Positions 17,499-25,212 of a stretch of 64,000 bases of DNA are shown here, piece by piece. The stretch's first letter is position 1; every line of letters begins with the position of its first letter. Both the position numbers and the translations under genes were made by a program. This DNA is from Lachnospiraceae bacterium (GTDB lineage: Bacteria > Bacillota > Clostridia > Lachnospirales > Lachnospiraceae): NCBI GenBank assembly GCA_016288005.1, contig JAEEXY010000003.1, positions 26,801-90,800 on the forward strand, in the 5' to 3' direction. A model generated the notes under the pieces. That model was given only the letters and a program-made list of their open reading frames with translations. It was not told the origin of the DNA and did not search any database.

Positions 17499-18560
17499 CT
17501 ATTTCCCGAAAGAATTCAACAGATGCTGTACACGCGCGATCTCTTCGGGGATATACAGGTGCCTTAAGCAGTCCTTCATGCAGACGCGGTCGGTGCAGGC
17601 ACAGCAGTGTGCGTATGTGTTTTCGAGGTCCATCTTCAGTTTGTTTATCGCCCAGTATTCTTTGCCAAGGCAAAAATAGTTGAACTGGCGCAGCGTGGTG
17701 TGTATCTCGTGCCCGTACGGGCAGACGCATCTCTCGCAGCGGTCGCATCCGATCGGCTCGAAATCCCTTCTTAAGCGCTCCAATACCTCCTCAAACGAAA
17801 AATGCCGCGCCTGATGCTCCCTGCCGAATGCCTCTTCTTCCTGCTCAAAAGTACCTATCCCGAGCAATGCGCTCGAAAACGGGTACTCAAGTACCCCTCC
17901 GATCAGCTCTGCCGTCGAAAAAGGCCCGATCAGCAGCCCCGCGGCATATACCTTGTTCAGGATAAAGCCCTTGCCGCGGAATGCCTCTTCATCGCGGATC
18001 CGGTCGAGCATGCCGCGCTCGAGGATATTCCCGCTGCCCTGCAGCACATCCACGCGCGGGTCGAGAGCCGCCCGGTACAGGACATTGTAGTAATGCGACG
18101 CTATCCCGGTAAAACCTATCTTTCCTTCTTTTTTGAGGTCATACAGCGCATCGAGCGCGCCGCCTTTCGCGAACACCTCATCGACATTGCTCTCATCCAC
18201 CTGATGCACGAAATATATGTCCGGCACCGTGCCCAGGTGCTCCGCAGAACGCAGTACCTCCCTGTATATCTGCGCGCCGTCGTAAAATCTGGCCTTGTCC
18301 GATATGATGAGCCTGCTGCGGTCAACTGTCTTTATGAACTCGCCGAGCTTTATCTCGGCGTCACCGTATTCCTCCAAAATGGCGGTGTCAAAGAAATTGC
18401 AGCCGTGATCATAAGCCTGTTTCATTATGGCGACCGCGGTTTTTGTATCGGGGCTGAAATACTCGGGCAGCACCGGCACCCTGCCGCTCAGTATCGGGAT
18501 CGTCCCGAAGCCGAGCTCCGATATCCGCAGCCCCGTTTTTCCCAGTTCTCTGTATCTCAT
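17499..18560 (-). CDS. Aldo/keto reductase with C-terminal Fe-S cluster motifs
   Basis: A 353-residue protein. The AKR barrel shows the catalytic residues Asp (NFFDTA), Tyr (EEYGDAE), Lys (ISDKARF) and His (YFVHQVDES). After residue 270 come two Cys groups, CDRCERCVCPYG and CACTDRVCMKDC, as in the ferredoxin-like tail of Fe-S aldo/keto reductases. It starts only 3 bases after the stop of the large LRR gene and is followed by the TM1266 gene. This suggests a redox link to hydrogenase assembly or ferredoxin metabolism; the substrate is unknown. Confidence 0.88.
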   Translation of the reverse strand: MRYRELGKTGLRISELGFGTIPILSGRVPVLPEYFSPDTKTAVAIMKQAYDHGCNFFDTAILEEYGDAEIKLGEFIKTVDRSRLIISDKARFYDGAQIYREVLRSAEHLGTVPDIYFVHQVDESNVDEVFAKGGALDALYDLKKEGKIGFTGIASHYYNVLYRAALDPRVDVLQGSGNILERGMLDRIRDEEAFRGKGFILNKVYAAGLLIGPFSTAELIGGVLEYPFSSALLGIGTFEQEEEAFGREHQARHFSFEEVLERLRRDFEPIGCDRCERCVCPYGHEIHTTLRQFNYFCLGKEYWAINKLKMDLENTYAHCCACTDRVCMKDCLRHLYIPEEIARVQHLLNSFGK

Positions 18561-18563
18561 AGT

Positions 18564-21500
18564 TTATGTCCTGTGGATCGTCAACCGATCGCAGTATGCG
18601 AATACGCGGTCCGAAAGCGCAATGTCCCCGGGGATATACGCTTCCTCGAGATTCTCGCAGAATGCGAACGCTTCGTCCTCTATAGTTTTTACCGACGGAG
18701 GGATGACGATCTTTTTAATTGATTTGCATCTGAAGAATGCCCTTGCGGGGATCAGCTCCAGCCTGTCGGAGATATGTATCTCCTTCAGGCTCACGCAGTG
18801 CTCAAAGCACCTGGCACCGAGCTGTGTGAGCGCGTCCGACAGATCGATCTCCTCGAGCGACTGACATCCCGAAAATGCTTGCGCACCGATGCGTTCTACC
18901 GCTCCGGCGCCCGTCACGCTGCGCAGCCATTTGCTGTTCTCAAAGGCACATCTCCCGATACTTGCCGTATCCCCGGCAAGCTCGATCGTCTCCAGCAGGA
19001 GGCAGTCCTTATATACCGCGTCACCTATCGATACAATGCCTTCCGGGAACCTAAGATCCTTTATATTTCCTGTGCTCTCGATCAGGCTGCAGTCTTCGTC
19101 GAGCTTAAAGCAGTTGATGCATTCCGAGAATATCCTCCGGACGAGCTCGGGATAGTCCTTATCTTTCAGATCCGTAACCCTCTCCAGCTCATAAACACTG
19201 CCGTCCCGGTCGGTTATCCTTTTTAGGTTCAGGCAGTTGCGGAACGCCAGGTTCTCGATCGCGATCCTCTCCGACGGTATCGTAAGACCGGTGATCGCGG
19301 TATTCCCGGCAAAACACCAGGCGGCCACTCGGTTTACCGATATCGGGAGTTCCACATCCCCGGTGCAGTTTGCGCCGTCCGTCAGAACCCCGTTTACAAT
19401 GACCATATCGGACTTTGCCCTCTGCGCGGCCAGCCACCCGGTCTGCGAAAAAGCATGACTGCCGAATATCCGCACGGACTCAGGTATATCTATCTCCTCC
19501 AGGCGCGCGTGGTCACGGAAAACATCCTGACCGATCTCTTCGGTGTCCGCGGGGATCGTAACCCTGGACGCATCCCCGCTGTATCCGGCCAGCTCTGTTC
19601 CCTCGCGTATGTCAAAGCACGACCAGACAGACGCGATCACCTCGCGCACGCGGGGCGGATAGGGGTTATCGACACGGTTCAGGCTGTCCGAGAACCGTGA
19701 AAACTCATAGCTCTGCCCGTTCCATGCTATAGAACGGATCTGTGTGGAACCTGTAAAGGCACCGCTCTTTAATACCGTATCCTCACCGATCTCAACAGAT
19801 TCCAGCGACGCGCAATCCGCAAACGCGTGGTATCCGCACTCCACGGCGCCGAGCTTCACGCTCCTTAAGGCATCGCAGCGCTCGAAAGCCCTCTCGCCGA
19901 TCTGCTTGATCCCGGAGAAATCAAACGAATCGAGACTCACGCATTCGTCGAAGCATCCGGCCCCCATGCGCGTAACGCTCTTCGCCTCAAAACGGCTCAG
20001 CATATAGCAACCGGCAAAGCTCTGCGCGGGCAGTACCGAAACTCCCGAGAGTCTGATCTCTTCGAGCCGCCTGCTGTACGCGAAACAGGCTTCACCGACC
20101 TCTTTCACGTTCATCCTGACTTTTCTTAACTTCGGGCAGGCAGAGAACGCGTTCTTCCCTAACGTACATCCCGGCGCGTCTATGATGACCTCCTCGAGGT
20201 CGGGACAGGACGCAAAAGCGTATTTCCCGATACTATTTATGTCTTTGAGCTCGAGTACCTTAATCCCTGCTTTTCCCGCATATGCATACGGCTCTATGCG
20301 CTCACCGTTATCATCCCCGTCCTCAGGACCGCAGCCGTTACCGGCGTCCGCTCTTTTGCAGGGCCGCTCCGGCTGGTCAAAATTCTTAGCCAGATAAAAC
20401 GCGTACGGATGGATATAGGCATGCGCGGGCATGGAGTCGAAGGTTTTAAGCTGCAGGCAGCGCCTGAAGGCGTATTCCCCGATATAGGCGGCCGTCTCCG
20501 GCACATTGCATTTGAGGAGCTTTCTGCACTCCGCAAACGCCTCTCGCCCGATCCGCCAAAGCCCTGCGGGAAGTACGACATTCTGCAGGGTAAGGCAGCC
20601 CGCGAAGGCCTGCTCCCCGATCTCCTTAAGACCGTCCGGGCACAGCACCGTCTTTACGCGCTCGTTACCGAAAAAGCAGCGTTCTCCGATGATCTCAACC
20701 TCACCGGGAATGCGCACCTGCTCCTCACTGCCCATATAGCGGACCAGTATCCTGCCGCTGATATAGAAATCGCCGAGCACCTGGTCCCTGATCCTGCCGA
20801 CGAGCTCATCCGAAGACTCATCCTTAAGGTCATGGCTCTGTCCGCGCAGGATGACCGTTTTCAGGTTGCAGCAGCCGCGAAAGGCTTTATCGTCCAGGAT
20901 CACGTCATCATTTTGAAAAGAGACCGACTCCAGCCCCGTGCAGTTTAAGAACGCATTGGCCCTGATCGCGCGCAGCGTCGAAGGCAGCGATATGCTCACT
21001 ATGCCGCGTTTGTCAAAAAAGCAGCCTTTCCCGATCGCGGTGATCCCCTCGGGCAGGGTGATGGTTTTAAGGTTGATGCTGAATTTCGTCAGTACGCCGT
21101 CCTCGATCCTCATCGAATGGAATACGCTTTTCGCGATGGATTTGATGAGAGGCGGGTAGTCCGAATGTGAATCCATCGTTCCGATCAGATTGCCCAGCTC
21201 GTAGGTCGTGCCGGAGAGCGTGATCCTTTTCAGATTGATGCAGCCCTCGAATACCTCATCGGAGAAATTCGAATCGTCAAGATCCGCATTGAGCGCGACC
21301 TCGCTCAGGCTCATATTGTGGGAGAAGACCGCTTTCCCGAAATGCGTGGGGCCTTCCATCACCACTTTTTTCAGGCCGTCGCAGTATAAAAACGCGCAGG
21401 CCCCGACCTCCGTCATGGTCTTCGGGAATATCAGCTCCCCGAGCTTATGGCACTTATGGAAAGCGTGCTCTCCGACCGAGAGGAAACCCTCCGGAAATAC

Positions 21501-21713
21501 AAGTCTCGTTATCTGGCGGCAGCCCTTAAATGCCCCGTTTCCGACTCTTTTGAGGGTGGAGGGCAAAGTGATCTCCAGCAGCCACGACATGCCTTTAAAC
21601 ACGTCGTCCGCTATCGTATGAACGCCTTCCGGTATCCGAACCTCCGTCTCTGTCCCCGCACGGTAGGCTTTCAGCACGCCGTCTTCTATTTCAAAACGAT
21701 CATCAGTCAGCAT
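18564..21713 (-). CDS. 1049-residue BspA-type leucine-rich-repeat protein without secretion signal
   Basis: From the ATG at 21713 (AGGGG site 7-8 bases upstream) the protein is almost entirely LRR_5 (BspA/TpLRR) repeats of about 22-23 residues, with recurring patterns such as IPEGVHTIADDVFKGM and LPSTLKRVGNGAFKGC. There is no signal peptide, no lipobox, no cell-wall anchor and no membrane helix, whereas most large BspA proteins are surface proteins. Several larger internal units recur, each opening with a short IEDGVL/F-I-S-GRIL-like strand and holding a YE(L/F) motif. Its start overlaps the dus stop by 11 bases. A cytosolic binding scaffold is possible; the partner is unknown. Confidence 0.9.
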   Translation of the reverse strand: MLTDDRFEIEDGVLKAYRAGTETEVRIPEGVHTIADDVFKGMSWLLEITLPSTLKRVGNGAFKGCRQITRLVFPEGFLSVGEHAFHKCHKLGELIFPKTMTEVGACAFLYCDGLKKVVMEGPTHFGKAVFSHNMSLSEVALNADLDDSNFSDEVFEGCINLKRITLSGTTYELGNLIGTMDSHSDYPPLIKSIAKSVFHSMRIEDGVLTKFSINLKTITLPEGITAIGKGCFFDKRGIVSISLPSTLRAIRANAFLNCTGLESVSFQNDDVILDDKAFRGCCNLKTVILRGQSHDLKDESSDELVGRIRDQVLGDFYISGRILVRYMGSEEQVRIPGEVEIIGERCFFGNERVKTVLCPDGLKEIGEQAFAGCLTLQNVVLPAGLWRIGREAFAECRKLLKCNVPETAAYIGEYAFRRCLQLKTFDSMPAHAYIHPYAFYLAKNFDQPERPCKRADAGNGCGPEDGDDNGERIEPYAYAGKAGIKVLELKDINSIGKYAFASCPDLEEVIIDAPGCTLGKNAFSACPKLRKVRMNVKEVGEACFAYSRRLEEIRLSGVSVLPAQSFAGCYMLSRFEAKSVTRMGAGCFDECVSLDSFDFSGIKQIGERAFERCDALRSVKLGAVECGYHAFADCASLESVEIGEDTVLKSGAFTGSTQIRSIAWNGQSYEFSRFSDSLNRVDNPYPPRVREVIASVWSCFDIREGTELAGYSGDASRVTIPADTEEIGQDVFRDHARLEEIDIPESVRIFGSHAFSQTGWLAAQRAKSDMVIVNGVLTDGANCTGDVELPISVNRVAAWCFAGNTAITGLTIPSERIAIENLAFRNCLNLKRITDRDGSVYELERVTDLKDKDYPELVRRIFSECINCFKLDEDCSLIESTGNIKDLRFPEGIVSIGDAVYKDCLLLETIELAGDTASIGRCAFENSKWLRSVTGAGAVERIGAQAFSGCQSLEEIDLSDALTQLGARCFEHCVSLKEIHISDRLELIPARAFFRCKSIKKIVIPPSVKTIEDEAFAFCENLEEAYIPGDIALSDRVFAYCDRLTIHRT

Positions 21714-22689
21714 ATTCCGTCCCCTTAAATATAGCTCCCAGCACATCGCGCAGCTCCGATACGCTGCCGCATCTGTACATATCTGCCTTGAGCTGTTTTG
21801 TTCCGGGCATCTTTTTCATAAAATACGATGCCAGCTTTTTAATGTATGTAAGCACGTAGAATTCGTCGAATATCTCCGACGAAAGCTCCAGCTGTTCGAG
21901 CAGCAGGCTGTATTTGGTGTCGCCGCACTCATGCCCTGTCAGCTCCGCAAATATCAGCGGGTTCTCAAAACCGTACCTGCCGAGCATGATGCCGTCCGCA
22001 CCGGTTTTTTCGGCCATTTTCAGGGCATCCTCCTTCGAGAATATCCCGCCGTTCGCAAACACCGGTATGCCGACAGACTCTTTTGCGAGCCTGATATACT
22101 CGTACAGCGGCTCGCCGTCATACATCATGCTCCTGGTCCTGCCGTGAACCGTGATCATGTCCGCACCCGAAGCCTCGCACATCCTGGCAAATTCCTCTAT
22201 AACTATCTTCTGTCCGTTCATGCCGAGGCGGCACTTTACCGAAACCGTCTTTCCGCTCCGCTTGCACGCCTCTATGATCTTCGCGGCTCTCGGGATATCT
22301 TCGAGCAGCGCGCTGCCTTCGCCCGCCTTTACCACGTTCGGGACCGGGCATCCCATATTGATATCGATAACGTCAAACGGCGCCAGCAGATCGCTCTTTG
22401 CAGCCCTTTCGAAAACCGTCGGGACCGATCCGAGGAGCTGCACGCATTTAACCGTCTCGCGCTCATCCGTATACAGCAGCTTTGATGTGGCGCGGTCATT
22501 GTATTTCAGCGCGTCCGCGCTCACCATCTCGGTATAGGCGCTGCCCGCGCCGAGCCTTTTCGCCATCAGCCTGAAAGGAAAACAGGTATAGCCTGCCAGC
22601 GGGGCCATCAGCACGTTTGAGGGAAACCTCGTCCGGCCGATCATTATCTCATGGACCTTAAAAGCATTCGGTCCGTTACCGTCACTCAT
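21703..22689 (-). CDS. dus: tRNA-dihydrouridine synthase
   Basis: A 328-residue FMN enzyme of the Dus family, which reduces uridines in the tRNA D-loop with NADPH. The FMN barrel start VLMAPLAGYTCFPFR, the catalytic Cys in INMGCPVPNVVKAGEGSALL, KCRLG, the HGRTRSMMY substrate loop and the Gly-rich FANGGIFS and GIMLGRYG motifs are all present. It overlaps the DUF3990 gene by 4 bases (ATGA) and the LRR gene by 11, so it is in the middle of a coupled trio. Confidence 0.95.
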   Translation of the reverse strand: MSDGNGPNAFKVHEIMIGRTRFPSNVLMAPLAGYTCFPFRLMAKRLGAGSAYTEMVSADALKYNDRATSKLLYTDERETVKCVQLLGSVPTVFERAAKSDLLAPFDVIDINMGCPVPNVVKAGEGSALLEDIPRAAKIIEACKRSGKTVSVKCRLGMNGQKIVIEEFARMCEASGADMITVHGRTRSMMYDGEPLYEYIRLAKESVGIPVFANGGIFSKEDALKMAEKTGADGIMLGRYGFENPLIFAELTGHECGDTKYSLLLEQLELSSEIFDEFYVLTYIKKLASYFMKKMPGTKQLKADMYRCGSVSELRDVLGAIFKGTEYAD

Positions 22690-23222
22690 AACGACTCCTT
22701 TTCGGTTATCTCTTCCAGTTTTTGCGCGAATGCCGCCTGATATGCCTCCTGTTCCGCGCGCAGTGTGGCGTCGTCCATCCTCTCTATCCTCTCCGACCCG
22801 ATAAAATGCAGGTTTGCGGCAGCTTTTTCCGTCTTTATCGCCACCTGGGTGTATTCGGGCCCGACCATCAGGAGTCTGAGCGCATTCTCCGGCCTGATAA
22901 GACCGCTGCTCAGTATCCCCAGCGTATCGAATAACGTGTCGTTGGCTATGGGTCCTACGATCACGTCCGCGCTCAGGCCGTCCTTTATCCTGCGGTTGTT
23001 GTAGATATAATCAAACCATTTTGCGTCCCGCGCGAAGGTATGGATGTCGAGCCCGTCCTCATCAAGCTCATACTCGTTCACGACGGCATCCTTCCTCGCC
23101 CAGCGGTAGGTAAAATCCCTGTCGGGCGTCAGATAAAAGCCCCAGCCGAAATCGGCGTTTTTCCTGCCGTAATGGATATCGGGGTTAACGATCTCGCGGT
23201 CACTCGTGTGGTAAAGCCTCAT
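22686..23222 (-). CDS. DUF3990 protein, ADP-ribosyltransferase-like
   Basis: A 178-residue protein of the DUF3990 family. The N-terminal LYHTSDREIVNPDI and HYGRKNADFGWGFYLT segments are diagnostic; the fold is usually grouped with ADP-ribosyltransferase-like domains, with the H-Y/G-FY pattern as the NAD-binding face. Family members commonly sit next to a small DUF3791 partner; none is visible here. Instead the stop overlaps the dus start (ATGA). An AAGGAG site precedes the ATG. Activity on tRNA, protein or NAD is unproven. Confidence 0.85.
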   Translation of the reverse strand: MRLYHTSDREIVNPDIHYGRKNADFGWGFYLTPDRDFTYRWARKDAVVNEYELDEDGLDIHTFARDAKWFDYIYNNRRIKDGLSADVIVGPIANDTLFDTLGILSSGLIRPENALRLLMVGPEYTQVAIKTEKAAANLHFIGSERIERMDDATLRAEQEAYQAAFAQKLEEITEKESL

Positions 23223-23285
23223 GCTCGGTTCTCCTTTGTCTGCAGCGGGGACAATAGGTATCGGTAAAACACTCTGTCTTATATG

Positions 23286-23302
23286 TTATCACATATACTG
23301 CA
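23286..23302. repeat. 17-base copy of a Lar-gene segment in its own upstream region
   Basis: TTATCACATATACTGCA occurs here and again inside the Lar-like coding region at 23477-23493 on the same strand. A further TTATCAC lies at 23305-23311. The copies differ at both flanking bases. Confidence 0.7.
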
Positions 23303-23334
23303 GATTATCACGTGCAAAGACTGTCGAAATGTGC

Positions 23335-23374
23335 TATAATATAAAAAGATCGCGGAGCGTGTCCGCGAGTTTTT
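23335..23374 (+). promoter_or_regulatory. -10 element followed by terminator-like leader hairpin of the Lar-like gene
   Basis: TATAAT at 23335-23340 would start RNA near 23347. Immediately after comes TCGCGGA-GCGTG-TCCGCGA (23350-23368) followed by GTTTTT, an intrinsic-terminator shape. The GGAGG ribosome site begins at 23376 and the ATG is at 23388. So the whole leader is essentially one hairpin, suggesting attenuation or a 5' stabiliser. Confidence 0.6.
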
Positions 23375-23387
23375 CGGAGGTACATAC

Positions 23388-23585
23388 ATGGGAGAATTAA
23401 AAGAGTGCCCTTTTTGCGGAGGCAAACCCAAACTGTCTAACAGACTGGTGGTCAACGGATCGGAGGTCAAGACCGTTTATCACATATACTGCACGAAATG
23501 TCTGGCGGCCATCGCCGAATACGATACCGAGTTCAGCGCGCTCGCAGCATGGAATCAGCGCTCATCACACGAAAAAAATAACTGA
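23388..23585 (+). CDS. Lar-like zinc-ribbon protein, copy 1
   Basis: A 65-residue protein with CPFCGG near residue 7, YCTKC near 35 and a terminal AAWNQR, the pattern of the Lar restriction-alleviation-like family common in phages and mobile elements. Four Cys should bind one zinc. A close paralogue lies at 62741-62938, with most residues identical but many silent DNA differences. It is alone on the plus strand between a divergent DUF3990 gene and a convergent membrane-protein gene, with its own promoter and terminator. The restriction link is by family name only. Confidence 0.88.
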   Translation: MGELKECPFCGGKPKLSNRLVVNGSEVKTVYHIYCTKCLAAIAEYDTEFSALAAWNQRSSHEKNN

Positions 23586-23609
23586 GGCTCAGCACCTCAG
23601 TTATTTTTC
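23577..23609. terminator. Bidirectional terminator
   Basis: AATAACTGAGG (23577-23587) and CCTCAGTTATT (23595-23605) pair perfectly across a 7-base loop. T-rich sequence follows on the plus strand, and an A-run (GAAAAAAATA) gives a U-tract on the minus strand. It serves the Lar-like gene and the membrane-protein operon. Confidence 0.85.
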
Positions 23610-23628
23610 TTTATCGGCCGTATGCCCG

Positions 23629-24201
23629 TCAGTTCAGGCTCGCGGCTGTTTTTTTCATTACCTTCTCCGCCAGGCGTATCGCCAGGATCGCCACAGGGAT
23701 CACCAGGATCAGCGCTATGCACAGGAGCGGGACATTGTCGGTGACTGTCTGCATCTTGGCGGCATAGCCTTCGGGCATCTCCTCGACTGCCGCCGCGAGA
23801 GCGTTCTCCGTATCGGTCCACCAGTGCGCCGTGTATGCGTAGAATGAGTAAGCAAAAGGTATAAAGCTGTATCTGACGCCTTTGAGCGTATCATAGCCGC
23901 ATGCCATCCTTATGAGCTCCGCAGCCAGAGTGATAACGGCTGTTATGATGATAAACGAGACATCCGCCTCACCGGTGATCAGTCCCGCTATCAGGACGAA
24001 TCCGTTCAGGCACAGCGCCGCGCCGAAGCACCTCATGTGCGCCGCGGTATACAGATATACAAAGGCAAACAGCAGCGGAAGGATCGTTCCGATATACGCA
24101 TAGCACATCGGGTGGATCATTCCGCAGGCCGAGCCCGCAGGGTAAAGGAGCAGATATATCACTGCGCAGATTATCACTGCGCCTGCAGAAACCTTTTTCA
24201 T
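23629..24201 (-). CDS. MptD/Trep_Strep-family ECF-type S component, membrane protein
   Basis: A 190-residue protein with five or six membrane helices and a polar segment (WWTDTENALAAAVEEMPEGYAAKM) before the last helix, the layout of the TIGR02185 Trep_Strep (MptD) family of putative ECF substrate-binding components. The motif AELIRMACGYDTLKGVRYS fits the family's central region. ECF transporters also need EcfT and EcfA; neither is adjacent. It is the third gene after MATE and AraC on the minus strand. The substrate is unknown, perhaps a metal chelate, cofactor or vitamin. Confidence 0.75.
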   Translation of the reverse strand: MKKVSAGAVIICAVIYLLLYPAGSACGMIHPMCYAYIGTILPLLFAFVYLYTAAHMRCFGAALCLNGFVLIAGLITGEADVSFIIITAVITLAAELIRMACGYDTLKGVRYSFIPFAYSFYAYTAHWWTDTENALAAAVEEMPEGYAAKMQTVTDNVPLLCIALILVIPVAILAIRLAEKVMKKTAASLN

Positions 24202-24220
24202 TGCATATTCCTCCGTTATA

Positions 24221-25195
24221 TCAGATATTTTTGTTTTTCCATTCTTTGGGCGTCATCCCAAAGCTTTTTTTGAACGCCGCCGAAAACTTGCTGGCGTTCA
24301 AATAGCCGCAGATCCCCGCGATCTCCGTTATCGAGAGGCTGTTGCCCAGCAGCAGGTTCTTTGATTCCTGCATGCGGACCTGCGTCCTGTATTCAAATAC
24401 CGTCACTCCGTACATCTGCTTGAACAGCTTCTGCAGCGTTGTGCGGTTCAGTTTGACTCTTTCCGACAGTTCTTCGATCGAGATGTCAGAAGCTATGTTT
24501 TCACCGAGTATCTTGCGGGCCATATGCACCTTATTGTAGGAGTCCCCGCTGAAATACCTGTATTCGGCGCTTTTTCCGCCTTTTACGTTCAAAAGCGCCA
24601 GTATCGCGCGGAGCGTCAGCAGTTTTCTGTGACACTCACCGTATTCCTCGGGAAGCAGGACCAGCTCCGTAAAAATAGTCTTCAGCATCTCATTTGCCGC
24701 GAAGCAGATGCACGAATCCGCCTTGGTGGCATATTCGAAGAGCGGCTTATCGTCAAATTCCTTAGTCCCGAAAAAGCGGTTCAGCTCGTCCTTTAACGTG
24801 TCCAGCAGCAAAACTATGCTGATGCAGCGTATACCGGCTTTCCCGAAAATAATCTTTTTGGCGTCCACACGGTCGTTGAATATGCAGACATCGCCTTTAT
24901 CGGCGGAGGCCACACGCCTGTTTTCCATTTCAAAATCGGCATGTCCCTCCACCATATACATGATCTCTATATAGTCAAATGACTCGGGTCTTTCCCTTAC
25001 AATGGGGTAATATGACTCCAGCTCCGAATACACCAGCTCGATGCCGGGAGCGATCCCGTAATTATGCATGATGCCCTCGCCCGCGCTGTCTTTTAAGCGG
25101 TAGGTCTTTTCAGACTCCTTATCGCACATGATATACATGTACTTCTTAAAGATCTCCTCTGCATCTAATTTTGTGTTATCGGATCCGTTGTTCAT
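24221..25195 (-). CDS. AraC-family transcriptional regulator
   Basis: A 324-residue protein with a cupin-like sensing part (about 20-200) and a C-terminal double helix-turn-helix (about 220-322). The first HTH includes SIEELSERVKLNRTTLQKLFKQ; the second ends in SKFSAAFKKSFGMTPKEWK, the AraC signature. It lies 17 bases after the MATE gene and 19 bases before the S-component gene, so it is probably in one operon with both. It likely responds to the substrate handled by those transporters. Confidence 0.93.
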   Translation of the reverse strand: MNNGSDNTKLDAEEIFKKYMYIMCDKESEKTYRLKDSAGEGIMHNYGIAPGIELVYSELESYYPIVRERPESFDYIEIMYMVEGHADFEMENRRVASADKGDVCIFNDRVDAKKIIFGKAGIRCISIVLLLDTLKDELNRFFGTKEFDDKPLFEYATKADSCICFAANEMLKTIFTELVLLPEEYGECHRKLLTLRAILALLNVKGGKSAEYRYFSGDSYNKVHMARKILGENIASDISIEELSERVKLNRTTLQKLFKQMYGVTVFEYRTQVRMQESKNLLLGNSLSITEIAGICGYLNASKFSAAFKKSFGMTPKEWKNKNI

Positions 25196-25212
25196 AATTA
25201 CCTTTCCGCCGG

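Noticed and set aside
17458..17748. Longer open frame in front of the TM1266 gene
   Set aside because: It overlaps the aldo/keto reductase in another frame, lacks a ribosome site and the family begins at MDSRVAV; AGGAGG fits the ATG at 17457.
18600..21700. Many plus-strand open frames of 70-180 codons opposite the LRR gene
   Set aside because: They are antisense to a clear repeat protein, show no family motifs and no ribosome sites.
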